Positions 1-8,248 of a stretch of DNA of 51,367 nucleotides are shown here, in pieces. Below the pieces are notes generated by a model. The model was not told the origin of the DNA, ran no database searches, and worked only from the letters and a program-made list of their open reading frames with translations. Numbering within the stretch: position 1 is the stretch's first letter; each line of letters starts with the position of its first letter. The stretch comes from Saccharomonospora azurea NA-128 (lineage in GTDB: Bacteria > Actinomycetota > Actinomycetes > Mycobacteriales > Pseudonocardiaceae): positions 1,052,297-1,103,663 of the forward strand of contig NZ_CM001466.1 of the NCBI RefSeq assembly GCF_000231055.2. The letters run 5' to 3'. The translations under genes were made by a program, and so were the position numbers.

Positions 1-146
1 GCATGGAGCGCGGCGAGCACCGCGTCGCGGCGGCGTGCGCGGACACCCGCCCGCACGACGCGACCGCCGCGCAGCCCGGTCCGCACGCTCAGCGCCTCGA
101 CACCGAGCGGGCAGAGGACGATCAGCTCGTCAGCCCGGCCCGACAT
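1..146 (-). CDS. hpnG: HpnG-like hopanoid nucleosidase/phosphorylase, 5' part only
   Basis: Only the first 48 or so residues are visible; the gene runs off the left edge. The N-terminus reads MSGRADELIVLCPLGVEAL followed by an RTG and an Arg-rich stretch, which resembles the opening of the hopanoid-cluster phosphorylase/nucleosidase. HpnG removes adenine from adenosylhopane to give ribosylhopane during C35 hopanoid synthesis. The ATG has a GGAGAG ribosome site eight bases upstream and overlaps the end of shc by 17 bases, so translation is probably coupled. Position directly after shc matches actinobacterial hopanoid clusters and carries most of the assignment, because so little sequence is present. 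Confidence 0.7.
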   Translation of the reverse strand, partial: MSGRADELIVLCPLGVEALSVRTGLRGGRVVRAGVRARRRDAVLAALH

Positions 147-2058
147 CCCGACTGCTCTCCACGTACCTTCCCAGCGCGGTGATCGGGAACACCAGGCGGT
201 ACAGGTGGTAGTTGATGTAGAAGTCGCCGGGGAACCCGGTTCCGGTGTACTGCGGCTGGTCCCAGCCTCCGTCCGGACGCTGTGTCTCCACCAGCCACTC
301 CACACCCCGCGTCACCACGGCACCCCGCTCCCCCGCGGCGAGCAGAGCCAGCAGCGCCCAGGCCGTCTGCGACGCCGTGGACGCACCCCGGCCGACCCAG
401 GACGGGTCCACGTAGGAGCGCAGGTCCTCGCCCCAGCCGCCGTCCTCGTTCTGGTGAGCCGTGAGCCAGTGGACCGCCGCGCGGATCGCCTCGTGGTCGG
501 CGGGGATGCCGCACGCGATCAGCGCGGGCACCACGGCTCCCGTGCCGTACACGTGGTTGGCGCCCCATCGTCCGAACCAGGACCCGTCGGCCTCCTGCGC
601 GTCCAGCAACCAGCGCACCCCGCGCCGGGCCGCTTCGCTGTCGGCCAGGCCACGGGCCGCCAGCATCTCGACGACGTGCGCGGTGACGTCGGCCGACGGC
701 GGGTCGATCACCGCGCCGAAGTCGCAGAACGGCAGCTTCTCGCACAACGTCCGCGTGTTGTCGGCGTCGAACGCGCCCCAGCCGCCGTCGGAGCACTGCA
801 TCCCGATCAGCCACTCGGTCGCGCGCCGCACGGACGCGTCGACCCGCTCGGGCTCGGGGTGCCGGACCCGGCGCAGCCCCAGCACGACCTCGGCCGTGTC
901 GTCGGTGTCCGGGTAGCAGTCGTTGGCGAACTCGAACGCCCAGCCTGACGGTTCGAGGTCCGGCCGTCGCACCTGCCAGTCACCGCCGACGCGGATCTCC
1001 TCGCCCAGGATCCAGTCCGCCGCGGAGACGAGCGCCGGATGGTCGTCCGGGGTCCCGGCGTCCAGCAGCGCCGTCATCGCCAACGCGGTGTCCCACACCG
1101 GTGACTGGCACGCCTCCAGCCTGCGCACCCAGCCGTCCGCCGTCTCCTCCCGGATCGTGAACCCGTCGAGCCCGTCGAGCGCCTTCGACATCACCGGGTG
1201 GTCGATCGGGTAGCCGCGCAGGTGCAGCGCGAGAATCGAGTAGACCCACGGCGGCTGGATCCCGCCCCACCCGCCGTCGGCCTCCTGACGGTCCAGAATC
1301 CACTTCTCCGCGCGGTCGAGCGCGGTCGCCCGCAGCGGCTTCACCGGCAGGCGCTCCAGCCGGTGCAGCACGGCGTCGAGCCCGTGGAACAACCCGGCCC
1401 ACGACATCGCGGAGTCGGCGGAGCGCGTCGCCGCTCCCGTGCGCAGTTCCCGCAGGCTGAAGCCGAGCTGCCGCGCCGGCCGGGCCGCACCGACGATGGT
1501 CAGCGGCACCACCGTCTGCCGCGCCCAGCAGGCCCAGTCGTAGATGTTGAGCGGGAACCAGTCCGGCAGCAGCACCAGCTCCGGCGGCAGGACGGGGAGC
1601 TCCCGCCACGACCACTGCCCGAACAGGGCGAGCCAGATGCGGGTGAACACGCGGGTCGCCTCGATGCCGCCGCTGTCGAGAATGTACTCCCGCGCGCGCC
1701 GCAGGTGAGCGGCGTCGAGCGGGTCGCCCGCGAGCCGGAGCGCCGTGTAGGCCTCCACCGTGGTGGACACGTCGGCGGGACCGTCGTGGAACGTCGCCCA
1801 GGTACCGTCCTCCCGCTGCCGCGACCGGATCCACCGAGCCGTCTCCTCGGTCACGCGCGGATCCGAGATGCCGAGGAACTGCCGGAGCAGCAGGTCCTCC
1901 GCCTCCATCGTCACGTTCGTCTCCAGCTCGCCCTTCCACCAGCCCTGCGAATGCTGCAGCGAGAGCAGGTGGTCGCGCGCGGAGTCCACACAGCGCCGGA
2001 CGCGATCCGGTGACGGTGCGACCACGGGGGCCGGCTCACGGGTCAGGACATCGGTCAT
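130..2058 (-). CDS. shc: squalene-hopene cyclase
   Basis: A class II triterpene cyclase of 642 residues, the usual length for the family. It cyclises squalene to hopene/hopanol at the membrane. The catalytic DXDD acid motif is present as DTDD at about residues 384-387. Repeated QW-type motifs run along the chain (QREDGTW, EADGGWGG, CSDGGWGAF, EADGSWFGRW, NEDGGWGED, RPDGGWDQ), and the C-terminus has the family ending GFPGDFYINYHLYR. Its ATG overlaps the stop of the upstream polyprenyl synthase by four bases (ATGA), and hpnG overlaps its 3' end. It is the penultimate visible gene of the hopanoid operon. Confidence 0.97.
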   Translation of the reverse strand: MTDVLTREPAPVVAPSPDRVRRCVDSARDHLLSLQHSQGWWKGELETNVTMEAEDLLLRQFLGISDPRVTEETARWIRSRQREDGTWATFHDGPADVSTTVEAYTALRLAGDPLDAAHLRRAREYILDSGGIEATRVFTRIWLALFGQWSWRELPVLPPELVLLPDWFPLNIYDWACWARQTVVPLTIVGAARPARQLGFSLRELRTGAATRSADSAMSWAGLFHGLDAVLHRLERLPVKPLRATALDRAEKWILDRQEADGGWGGIQPPWVYSILALHLRGYPIDHPVMSKALDGLDGFTIREETADGWVRRLEACQSPVWDTALAMTALLDAGTPDDHPALVSAADWILGEEIRVGGDWQVRRPDLEPSGWAFEFANDCYPDTDDTAEVVLGLRRVRHPEPERVDASVRRATEWLIGMQCSDGGWGAFDADNTRTLCEKLPFCDFGAVIDPPSADVTAHVVEMLAARGLADSEAARRGVRWLLDAQEADGSWFGRWGANHVYGTGAVVPALIACGIPADHEAIRAAVHWLTAHQNEDGGWGEDLRSYVDPSWVGRGASTASQTAWALLALLAAGERGAVVTRGVEWLVETQRPDGGWDQPQYTGTGFPGDFYINYHLYRLVFPITALGRYVESSRDVGPG

Positions 2059-3062
2059 CGGTCACGCTCCACGACGAAACGGGTGAGGTCGGTCAGTGCC
2101 GCCCGGATGTCCGAGGGCGGATTCGCCACGTCGAGGGACGCCTCGGCGTCGGCGATGTAGCGGTGCGCACGCTCACGGGTCCAACCGATGGCGCCCGTGT
2201 CGTCGATCAGGTCCGCCATCGTGCGCACGTCCTGCTCGTTCGGCGGTCGGTCCCTGCGGTAGTACTCACGCAAGGCCAGCGCGCTCTCGGTGTCGGCGTT
2301 CAGGGCCACGGCCACGGGCACCGACTTCTTCCGCACACGCAGGTCGGCGAGCACGGGCTTGCCGGTGACCTCGGGACTGCCGACGATGCCGAGCAGGTCG
2401 TCGACGAGCTGGAAGCCCATGCCGAGGTTACGGCCGAAACGACCGAGCGCGGCCACCACGGTGTCGTCACCGCCCCCCAGGCGCGCACCGACCTCCGCGG
2501 CACACGCCATGAGCGAGGCGGTCTTCCCGTCCTCCATGCGCAGGCATTCCTCGACACCGACGAGCGCGCGGCCCTCGAACTCGATGTCGGCAGTCTGCCC
2601 CTCGATGAGCCTGCGCACGGCACCGGTCAGGAAGCGGCTCGCGGTGAGGTCGCCCGTCGACTCCAGTACCTCGACGGCCAGGTTCAGCAGGGCGTCTCCG
2701 GCGAGGATCGCGGCGGGCGTGCCGAACAGGGCCCACACGGTGGGCCGGTGGCGACGTTCGGTGTCCCCGTCCATGACGTCGTCGTGCAGCAGCGAGAAGT
2801 TGTGCACGAGCTCCACCGCCACCGCGCCCGCCAGCGCGGACTCCGGTCGCGCGCGCACAGCCTGCGCCGCGAGCAGGGCGAGTGCCGGACGCAGCGCCTT
2901 GCCTCCGGCGCCCTCCACGGTCTCGCCGTGTTGGTCGGTCCACCCGAGGTGATAGCTGACGATGCGCCGCATCGCGGGATCCAGGGTGTCGACCGCCTCC
3001 CGCAACGCGGGTCGGACCAGCAGCTGGGTGGCGCTCACCTCGGACGGCAGGGTCGTCGTCAT
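2055..3062 (-). CDS. polyprenyl (farnesyl/geranylgeranyl-type) diphosphate synthase of the hopanoid cluster
   Basis: A trans-isoprenyl diphosphate synthase of 335 residues. The first aspartate-rich motif is LLHDDVMD (Asp94, Asp95, Asp98). The second is QLVDDLLG (Asp221-222), where the last Asp of a classical DDxxD is Gly, a form often seen in actinobacterial GGPP/FPP synthases. It should condense IPP onto allylic diphosphates and so supply prenyl diphosphate to HpnD/C/E. The ATG beginning MTTTLPSEVS overlaps the hpnE stop by four bases. Product chain length cannot be read from the sequence; farnesyl diphosphate is inferred from context. Confidence 0.93.
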   Translation of the reverse strand: MTTTLPSEVSATQLLVRPALREAVDTLDPAMRRIVSYHLGWTDQHGETVEGAGGKALRPALALLAAQAVRARPESALAGAVAVELVHNFSLLHDDVMDGDTERRHRPTVWALFGTPAAILAGDALLNLAVEVLESTGDLTASRFLTGAVRRLIEGQTADIEFEGRALVGVEECLRMEDGKTASLMACAAEVGARLGGGDDTVVAALGRFGRNLGMGFQLVDDLLGIVGSPEVTGKPVLADLRVRKKSVPVAVALNADTESALALREYYRRDRPPNEQDVRTMADLIDDTGAIGWTRERAHRYIADAEASLDVANPPSDIRAALTDLTRFVVERDR

Positions 3063-4438
3063 CGGCTCACACCCCCCGCCAGGTGTGCAGCGACGAGCTC
3101 GGCCGCTCGGTGTCCACTTCGCACGGCTCCCTCCATCGTGTCGGGCCAACCTGTGGCGGTCCAGGATCCGGCGAGGACGAGGCCGGGCAACGCCGTGCGC
3201 TGGGCCGCACGCAAACTGTTCGATCCGGGCCCCTGGCGGAAGGTGGCCCGTCGCTGTCGGGTGACGAAGAACCTCGAACACGGTGTGGTGGCGGCGGCGG
3301 GGAAGAACCTGGCGAGTTCGGCGAGGAACACGTCCCGCAGCGCCGACGCGGGCGTGGTCAGCCACGTCTCGGCCGCCGAGAGCGACACGGCGAGGTACTG
3401 CCCGGAGGTCAGGCCCGCCGCGGCCGTCCGGTCGAACAACCACTGGACGGGCGACGACACCGCCGCGGCGAACGTCAGGTCGGTCACCGGCCGTTCGTAC
3501 ACCACGTGGACGTTGACGATGGGCACCGCCCCGAGCCGCGTGAGTCGCGCCTCGGGCAGTCCCGCCCGGCCCGGCGCCACCCGCATCGCGGTCTCGGGCG
3601 GCACGGCGAGAACCACCGCGTCGGCGTCGAGGACCTCGTCGTCCATGCGCACGAGGAACCGTTCCCGCACGGGGGTGATGCCCCGGACGGTGCTGTGGGT
3701 GCGCACCTGCCCGTGGCGTTCGAGCAGGTACTTCTCCGCGGGCCGCACGTGCAGGTCGTCGAGAGGCCACCGCGGGATTCCGATGTCGGCGCCGTCGGCC
3801 GATTCGAGCAGCGCCGTACGGAACACCATGGCCGCCGACGCCAGCGACACGTCGGACGCGTGGCCGTTGAGTGCCGCCACCGTGATGAGATTCCACAGCC
3901 GGTCGAGCGTCGCGTCGTTCTGACCGTGCCGGCTGAGCCAGTCGGCGAAACTGAGGGAGTCGAGCGAGGCGTCCTGCGGGTCGAGACCCCGCAGCGCGAG
4001 CGCCGCGCGGAACACGCGCAGCCGGTCGAGCGGGCGCAACGCGGCGTAACGGGCGATCGCCGGCACGAGGTGGAGCGGCGCCCGCGCGTCGGTGCGTCGC
4101 AGCTCGGTGAACCGACCGCCCGGGGCCAGCACCGGCACCCGGAAACGGTCCTGCATTTCGAGACCGTCCGCGCTGCCGAGCCGGGTGAGCAGCGCGTGGT
4201 AGGCGGTGCAGCAGCGCAGTGTCACATGCTGCCCGTTGTCCACGGTGAGGCCGTCGCGCTGGAACGAGAAGGTCGCGCCACCGAGCCGGGACCGCGCCTC
4301 CAGGACGGTCACCGCGAATCCCGCATCGGCGAGATCGCACGCGGCGGTGAGCCCCGCGAGACCGGACCCGACGACGACCACGCGGACGTCCCGAGGACCC
4401 GACCCGCGCGCCCGAGGCTCCGCACACGGTGCCGTCAC
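3059..4438 (-). CDS. hpnE: hydroxysqualene dehydroxylase HpnE (FAD amine-oxidase/phytoene-desaturase-like)
   Basis: A flavoprotein of 459 residues. The N-terminal dinucleotide-binding motif VVVGSGLAGLTAACDL (about residues 20-36) is followed by LEARSRLGG and the NGQHV segment typical of squalene-associated desaturase-like proteins. The C-terminus has the family motif GLVLAGSWTATGWPDTMEGA, which contacts FAD. HpnE reduces hydroxysqualene to squalene. The chosen GTG (V-T-A-P-C) overlaps the hpnD stop as GTGA, like its neighbours. A longer in-frame extension reaches back into hpnD but has no ribosome site and is read as a shadow. Confidence 0.93.
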   Translation of the reverse strand: MTAPCAEPRARGSGPRDVRVVVVGSGLAGLTAACDLADAGFAVTVLEARSRLGGATFSFQRDGLTVDNGQHVTLRCCTAYHALLTRLGSADGLEMQDRFRVPVLAPGGRFTELRRTDARAPLHLVPAIARYAALRPLDRLRVFRAALALRGLDPQDASLDSLSFADWLSRHGQNDATLDRLWNLITVAALNGHASDVSLASAAMVFRTALLESADGADIGIPRWPLDDLHVRPAEKYLLERHGQVRTHSTVRGITPVRERFLVRMDDEVLDADAVVLAVPPETAMRVAPGRAGLPEARLTRLGAVPIVNVHVVYERPVTDLTFAAAVSSPVQWLFDRTAAAGLTSGQYLAVSLSAAETWLTTPASALRDVFLAELARFFPAAATTPCSRFFVTRQRRATFRQGPGSNSLRAAQRTALPGLVLAGSWTATGWPDTMEGAVRSGHRAAELVAAHLAGGVSR

Positions 4439-5304
4439 GGTGTGCCTCCCATCAACGCCACGCAGGCCACGAACGCCTTCTCCCAGTCGGGCAGACCGGT
4501 GCGGCCACGCAGCACGAGCGACGGCCGCAACGCCATCCGGGTGAGCAGCCGGTGGTAGATGCCCGCCATCGCGGCGCAACACGCCCGGCTGCGTCCGTCC
4601 AGCACGTCGAGCAGCCGCAGCCCGCGTTCGTACCACTCGTACGCGCGAGCGGCCTGGAACTCCAGAAGTGCCAGGAGGTTCTCGGTGTCGTCGACGAACG
4701 CGCCGTGCGCGTCACGGTCGAGCGTGCAGCCGAAGCGTTCGAGCTCGTCGGTGGGGAGGTACACCCGTCCGTTGTCGAGGTCCTCGACCACGTCGCGCAG
4801 GATGTTGGTGAGCTGCAAGGCCACGCCCAGGTCGTCGGCCACCGGCTCGTCGCGAGCACGGTCCGGACTGCCGAAGACCGCGAGCGACAGCCGTCCGATC
4901 GACCCCGCCACGCACTGGCAGTACTTTCGCAGCGCGGGAAAGCTCCCGTACTCGACGCCGAGCACGTCGGCACGGCAGCCGTCGATCAGGTCGTCGAACG
5001 CGTCGAGGGGGAGGTCGAACCGGCGGGTGGCGTCGGCGAGCGCCAGCAGCACGGGATCACCCGAGCCGGCGTCGAGTCCGAACTCGACCGATCGGAGGTC
5101 CGTGCGGGCGTCCTCCAACCCCTTGAGCTTGACCTCGGGACTGAGGTCGCCGTCACCGATGTCGTCGATCCTGCGGGCGAACGCGTACACCGCGCTCAGG
5201 GCGTCACGCTTCGGTTCGGGCAACAGGCGAATGCCGTACGAGAAGTTCCGGGCCTGCTGGCGGGTGATGGCCACGCAGGCCCCGTAGGCGTCATCGGTCC
5301 TCAC
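4435..5304 (-). CDS. hpnD: presqualene diphosphate synthase HpnD
   Basis: A squalene/phytoene-synthase-family protein of 289 residues. Both aspartate motifs are intact: RRIDDIGD near residue 45 and NILRDVVEDLDNGRVYLP near residue 175. The N-terminal ARNFSYG motif is also typical. It should join two farnesyl diphosphates into presqualene diphosphate, the first committed step of the three-enzyme squalene route. The GTG start (V-R-T-D-D) overlaps the hpnC stop as GTGA. An upstream in-frame extension lies entirely inside hpnC and is Pro/Arg-rich, so it is rejected. Confidence 0.95.
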   Translation of the reverse strand: MRTDDAYGACVAITRQQARNFSYGIRLLPEPKRDALSAVYAFARRIDDIGDGDLSPEVKLKGLEDARTDLRSVEFGLDAGSGDPVLLALADATRRFDLPLDAFDDLIDGCRADVLGVEYGSFPALRKYCQCVAGSIGRLSLAVFGSPDRARDEPVADDLGVALQLTNILRDVVEDLDNGRVYLPTDELERFGCTLDRDAHGAFVDDTENLLALLEFQAARAYEWYERGLRLLDVLDGRSRACCAAMAGIYHRLLTRMALRPSLVLRGRTGLPDWEKAFVACVALMGGTP

Positions 5305-6257
5305 CACGCACCACCCGTCCTCAACAAGGTCAGGGCCGAGGCCGCGACGTGCGCGCGCCGGGGACGCGGTGACCGCGCGAGCAGGTGGAAGCCGGCTTCG
5401 GCCAGCGCCGGCGCGGGGGCCGGGCCACGGGGGAGGTAGCGGGCGATCGCCACCGGGGCGGCTCCAGGCAGGGTGGCCAGGAGGGGAGGGCCCTGGTCCA
5501 GCAGGTCCAGGGCACGCGGCACCGGGAGGGGGAGGGGGGGGGGCACGCCCGTGCTCGCCCGCGCCGCCACGAGATCGTCCTCGGCCACCCCGTACCGTTC
5601 GAGGTCGGTGGTCGGGAGGTACACCCGGCCCGCGTAGGCGTCCTCCACCACGTCCTGGCAGTGCTCCAACACCTGCAGGGCGCTGCAGATCCGGTCCGAG
5701 AGCACGCGCCGTTCGGCGGAGTCGGCGTCGAACACGCGCAACACCAGGCGACCGACCGGATCGGCGGACAGCGAGCAGTAGTCCAACAGGTCGTCGAAAG
5801 TGCGGTAACGGTGCACCAGCTGGTCCCGGCGATTGGCCTCGACGAGCCGTTCCAGCTGGTTCCGGGGGAGGTCGCACACCGCCACGGTGTAGGCGAGCCG
5901 CTGGTACAGCGGGTCGGTCGTCACGCCACCGGCGTAGAGGCGGTCGAGCTCCGCGGACACGCTGTCCAGAAGCGAGAGCCGATCGCCCGAGGCGGCGTCG
6001 CCGATGTCGTCGACCATGCGCGCGAACGCGTACAGCGTGAGAAGGTGCCGGCGGTAACGGGCAGGCAGCACGTGAAGCGCGACAGGGAAATTCTCGTGTC
6101 GTGCCCGTGAGTGCAGCCGCTCCAACGGCGGTGACGCCTGTGCAGCTTCGGCGTGCATGGGCCTCGCCTCGTCCCGTCCGGCCGGTGAGCCGAGCGTCGG
6201 CATCTGGGAGATTCCATTCTCGTCCGGGACAGGCGTCGACGGCAACTCCGTTCCCAT
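5301..6257 (-). CDS. hpnC: hydroxysqualene synthase HpnC
   Basis: A squalene/phytoene-synthase-family protein of 318 residues and the first gene of the hopanoid operon. It shows HENFPVALHVLPARYRRHL, then FARMVDDIGDA, and a second acidic motif CQDVVEDAYAGRVYLP. It should convert presqualene diphosphate to hydroxysqualene. The ATG has GGAAGGA eight bases upstream. About the first 45 residues are a low-complexity extension before the core. Near residue 240 the coding strand carries a run of ten C, read as V-P-P-P-L-P-L-P; the reading frame stays open through it, but the local sequence does not look like the family. Confidence 0.93.
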   Translation of the reverse strand: MGTELPSTPVPDENGISQMPTLGSPAGRDEARPMHAEAAQASPPLERLHSRARHENFPVALHVLPARYRRHLLTLYAFARMVDDIGDAASGDRLSLLDSVSAELDRLYAGGVTTDPLYQRLAYTVAVCDLPRNQLERLVEANRRDQLVHRYRTFDDLLDYCSLSADPVGRLVLRVFDADSAERRVLSDRICSALQVLEHCQDVVEDAYAGRVYLPTTDLERYGVAEDDLVAARASTGVPPPLPLPVPRALDLLDQGPPLLATLPGAAPVAIARYLPRGPAPAPALAEAGFHLLARSPRPRRAHVAASALTLLRTGGAW

Positions 6258-6330
6258 GGGTTCGATCCTTCCGGGGCCGATGGCACGCGTCCGGCGTCGG
6301 TTCGCTCTGACTTTTCCTGGTCCACCGGAA

Positions 6331-6358
6331 ATGCTATGGCGTCACGACCCGCCCGCAA
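6331..6358 (-). promoter_or_regulatory. candidate promoter of the hopanoid operon
   Basis: On the minus strand TTGCGG (-35-like) is followed after 16 bases by TAGCAT (-10-like), about 70 bases before the hpnC start. No other gene on this strand begins here, so the whole hpnC-to-hpnG run probably depends on this region. The match is moderate and no regulator site was identified. Confidence 0.4.
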
Positions 6359-6498
6359 CCGTAGAGACGAGTCCACGATCGTGTGACCGCTCCGCTCAGT
6401 GAAGCGGATTTCCACGGCCGACACTATCCACAAAGGTCACAAGGCCGCACCTCCCAGCTCGCCTCCGGATCACTGGTCAATCCACTTGAGACTGTAAG

Positions 6499-7216
6499 CT
6501 ACGGCGTTACGACGGCACGTCCGGTGAGCGTTCCCTCCTCCAATCTGCGATAGGCCTGCGCCACGTCGTCGAGCGAGAACCGGGTCACCTCGGTGTGCAG
6601 CGAACCCCTGGAAGCGAGCGCGAGAACCTCGACCAGCTCGGGACGACTCCCCCAATAGGTGGTCTGCACCGACAACTCGAACGGCATGGCGAAGAACGAC
6701 ACGGGCAACCGCCCTCCTCCCAGACCCACGATCGTGAGGTCGCCGAGCACCCGAGCGACCGACGCCGCCAGAGCCAACGTCTCGTCGTTGCCGACGCAGT
6801 CGACGACGACGTCCGCGCCCCGTCCCCGCGTCTCGTCGCGTACCACCTCGGCCACTCCGTCACCGGGGCGGAGGGTCACGTCCGCTCCGAGTCGCCGCGC
6901 CAGCTCCAACGCCTCCGGCCGGGTGTCGACGGCCACCACCCTGGCGGCGGTCGTCGCCTTCACGACCTGCACGGCCAGATGCCCGAGCCCACCGACACCG
7001 ATGATCACGGCGGTGGCGGTGGGGGTGAGTTTCGACCACGAGCGGCGCACCGCGTGATACGGCGTGAGTCCCGCGTCGGTGAGCGGCGCGGGACTCACCG
7101 GATCGAGGGCCGTCACCCCCGGTCCGCACCAGAACCTGACCCGGCCCCGGTTCCGGGACGTCCACCTCGGTCAGGACGGGCTCGGTCAGCCAGTCGTGCA
7201 TCCGGAACGCCCGCAT
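6499..7216 (-). pseudogene. zinc-type alcohol dehydrogenase, internally deleted and frameshifted
   Basis: The start is normal: ATG with GGAG upstream, then MRAFRMHDWLTEPVLTEVDV and PEPGPGQVLVRTGG, the N-terminus of a medium-chain alcohol dehydrogenase. Within a few codons the frame changes and the protein resumes as ALDPVSPAPLTDAGLTPYHA, which in intact relatives lies some 90 residues further on. The Rossmann half is intact (VIIGVGGLGHLAVQVV, DTRPEALELARRLGAD) through to GTLTGRAVVTP. The deletion, near base 7120, removed the catalytic GroES-like part with all zinc ligands. Such a product could not be an active zinc dehydrogenase. It begins 14 bases after the stress-protein stop, so it was probably once co-transcribed with it. 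Confidence 0.85.
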
Positions 7217-7229
7217 CGCCGCTCCCTCG

Positions 7230-8141
7230 TCAGCCCTCGTCACCCTTCGGTGGCCGTACGACCATCACAGGGCATTGCGCGTGGTGGATCAACGCCTGAC
7301 TGGTGGAACCGAGGAGCAATCCCCGGAAACCGCCGCGCCCACGGCTGCCGACGACCACGAGTTGTGCCGTCTCCGACCTGTCGAGCAGCTGTCTGCGGGG
7401 CCGGTCGCGCACCAGGACCCGCTCCACCTCGACGTCGGGATACTTCGCCTGCCAGTCCCCGAGCTGCGCGTCGAGCTCGGCGCGGACGTCCTTCTCCTCG
7501 GGCGAGTTGGTGAAGAACATGCGGGCGCGGCGCAACACGCTCTCGTCCTCGACGTCGGCCCACGCGTGCACCGCGACCAAGGGCGCGGAACGCCGCTGCG
7601 CCTCGTCGAAGGCGCACGCGACGGCGCGGTCGCTCAGCGAGCTGCCGTCCATGCCCACGACGATCGGCCCGGTGGAGGGCGGCTCGGTACGTCCCTCCCC
7701 ACACCGGACCACGACCACCGGGGCGTGGGCGTGCGCGGCCACCGCGACGGCGGTCGATCCGGCGAGCATCCCGGTGAAGCCCCCGAGCCCGGAGGCGCCC
7801 AGCACCACCAGTGCCGCCTTCCGCGACCGATGGGTCAGGGCGGGGACCGGCGGTTCGTCCACGGCCTCGACCGACACGGCCAGCCCCGGCGCCACCTCCG
7901 TCGCCTCGTCGGCGGCGGACTCTACGAGGGTCTGTGCTTCCTCCAGCAGGGTCTCGATGACGCTCGGCGGCACCGGAGCCTCGGTGGCGAAGTACCGTGC
8001 CACCAGCCCGTAGCCGTACACCACGTGCAGCGGAAGCGAGCGCTCGGCGGCCCGCTCCGCCGCCCAGCGCACGGCCAACCGCGCCTTGTTCGATCCGTCG
8101 ACTCCCACGACGACCGAATCGCGTCCGTCCTCCCCCGCCAT
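7230..8141 (-). CDS. tandem-domain universal stress protein
   Basis: A 303-residue protein with two UspA domains. The first begins SVVVGVDGS and ends GASGLGGFTGMLAGSTA; the second begins IVVGMDGS and ends GSRGRGGFRGLLLGSTS then VMVVRPPK. Both carry the G-x2-G-x9-G-S/T nucleotide-binding pattern, so ATP binding is expected. Such proteins accumulate in dormancy, hypoxia or nutrient stress in actinobacteria. The ATG at M-A-G-E-D was preferred over a GTG ten codons upstream because GGGAG precedes it. Confidence 0.93.
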   Translation of the reverse strand: MAGEDGRDSVVVGVDGSNKARLAVRWAAERAAERSLPLHVVYGYGLVARYFATEAPVPPSVIETLLEEAQTLVESAADEATEVAPGLAVSVEAVDEPPVPALTHRSRKAALVVLGASGLGGFTGMLAGSTAVAVAAHAHAPVVVVRCGEGRTEPPSTGPIVVGMDGSSLSDRAVACAFDEAQRRSAPLVAVHAWADVEDESVLRRARMFFTNSPEEKDVRAELDAQLGDWQAKYPDVEVERVLVRDRPRRQLLDRSETAQLVVVGSRGRGGFRGLLLGSTSQALIHHAQCPVMVVRPPKGDEG

Positions 8142-8248
8142 GTCCGCTCCCTTCCCCTCCGGCACCGCCACACACGAGGAGCACAGCCGACCGTAAGGCG
8201 GGAAGCGAGCCGGGCGCCGCCATCGTTGGTCCCGTCCACGTCGGGACT

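Noticed and set aside
4439-4636. Longer N-terminus for hpnE
   Set aside because: The extension lies inside hpnD in another frame, and the internal GTG forms the same four-base overlap as the other operon junctions.
6424-6432. DnaA-box-like CTATCCACA
   Set aside because: A single 8/9 match without other boxes or origin genes.
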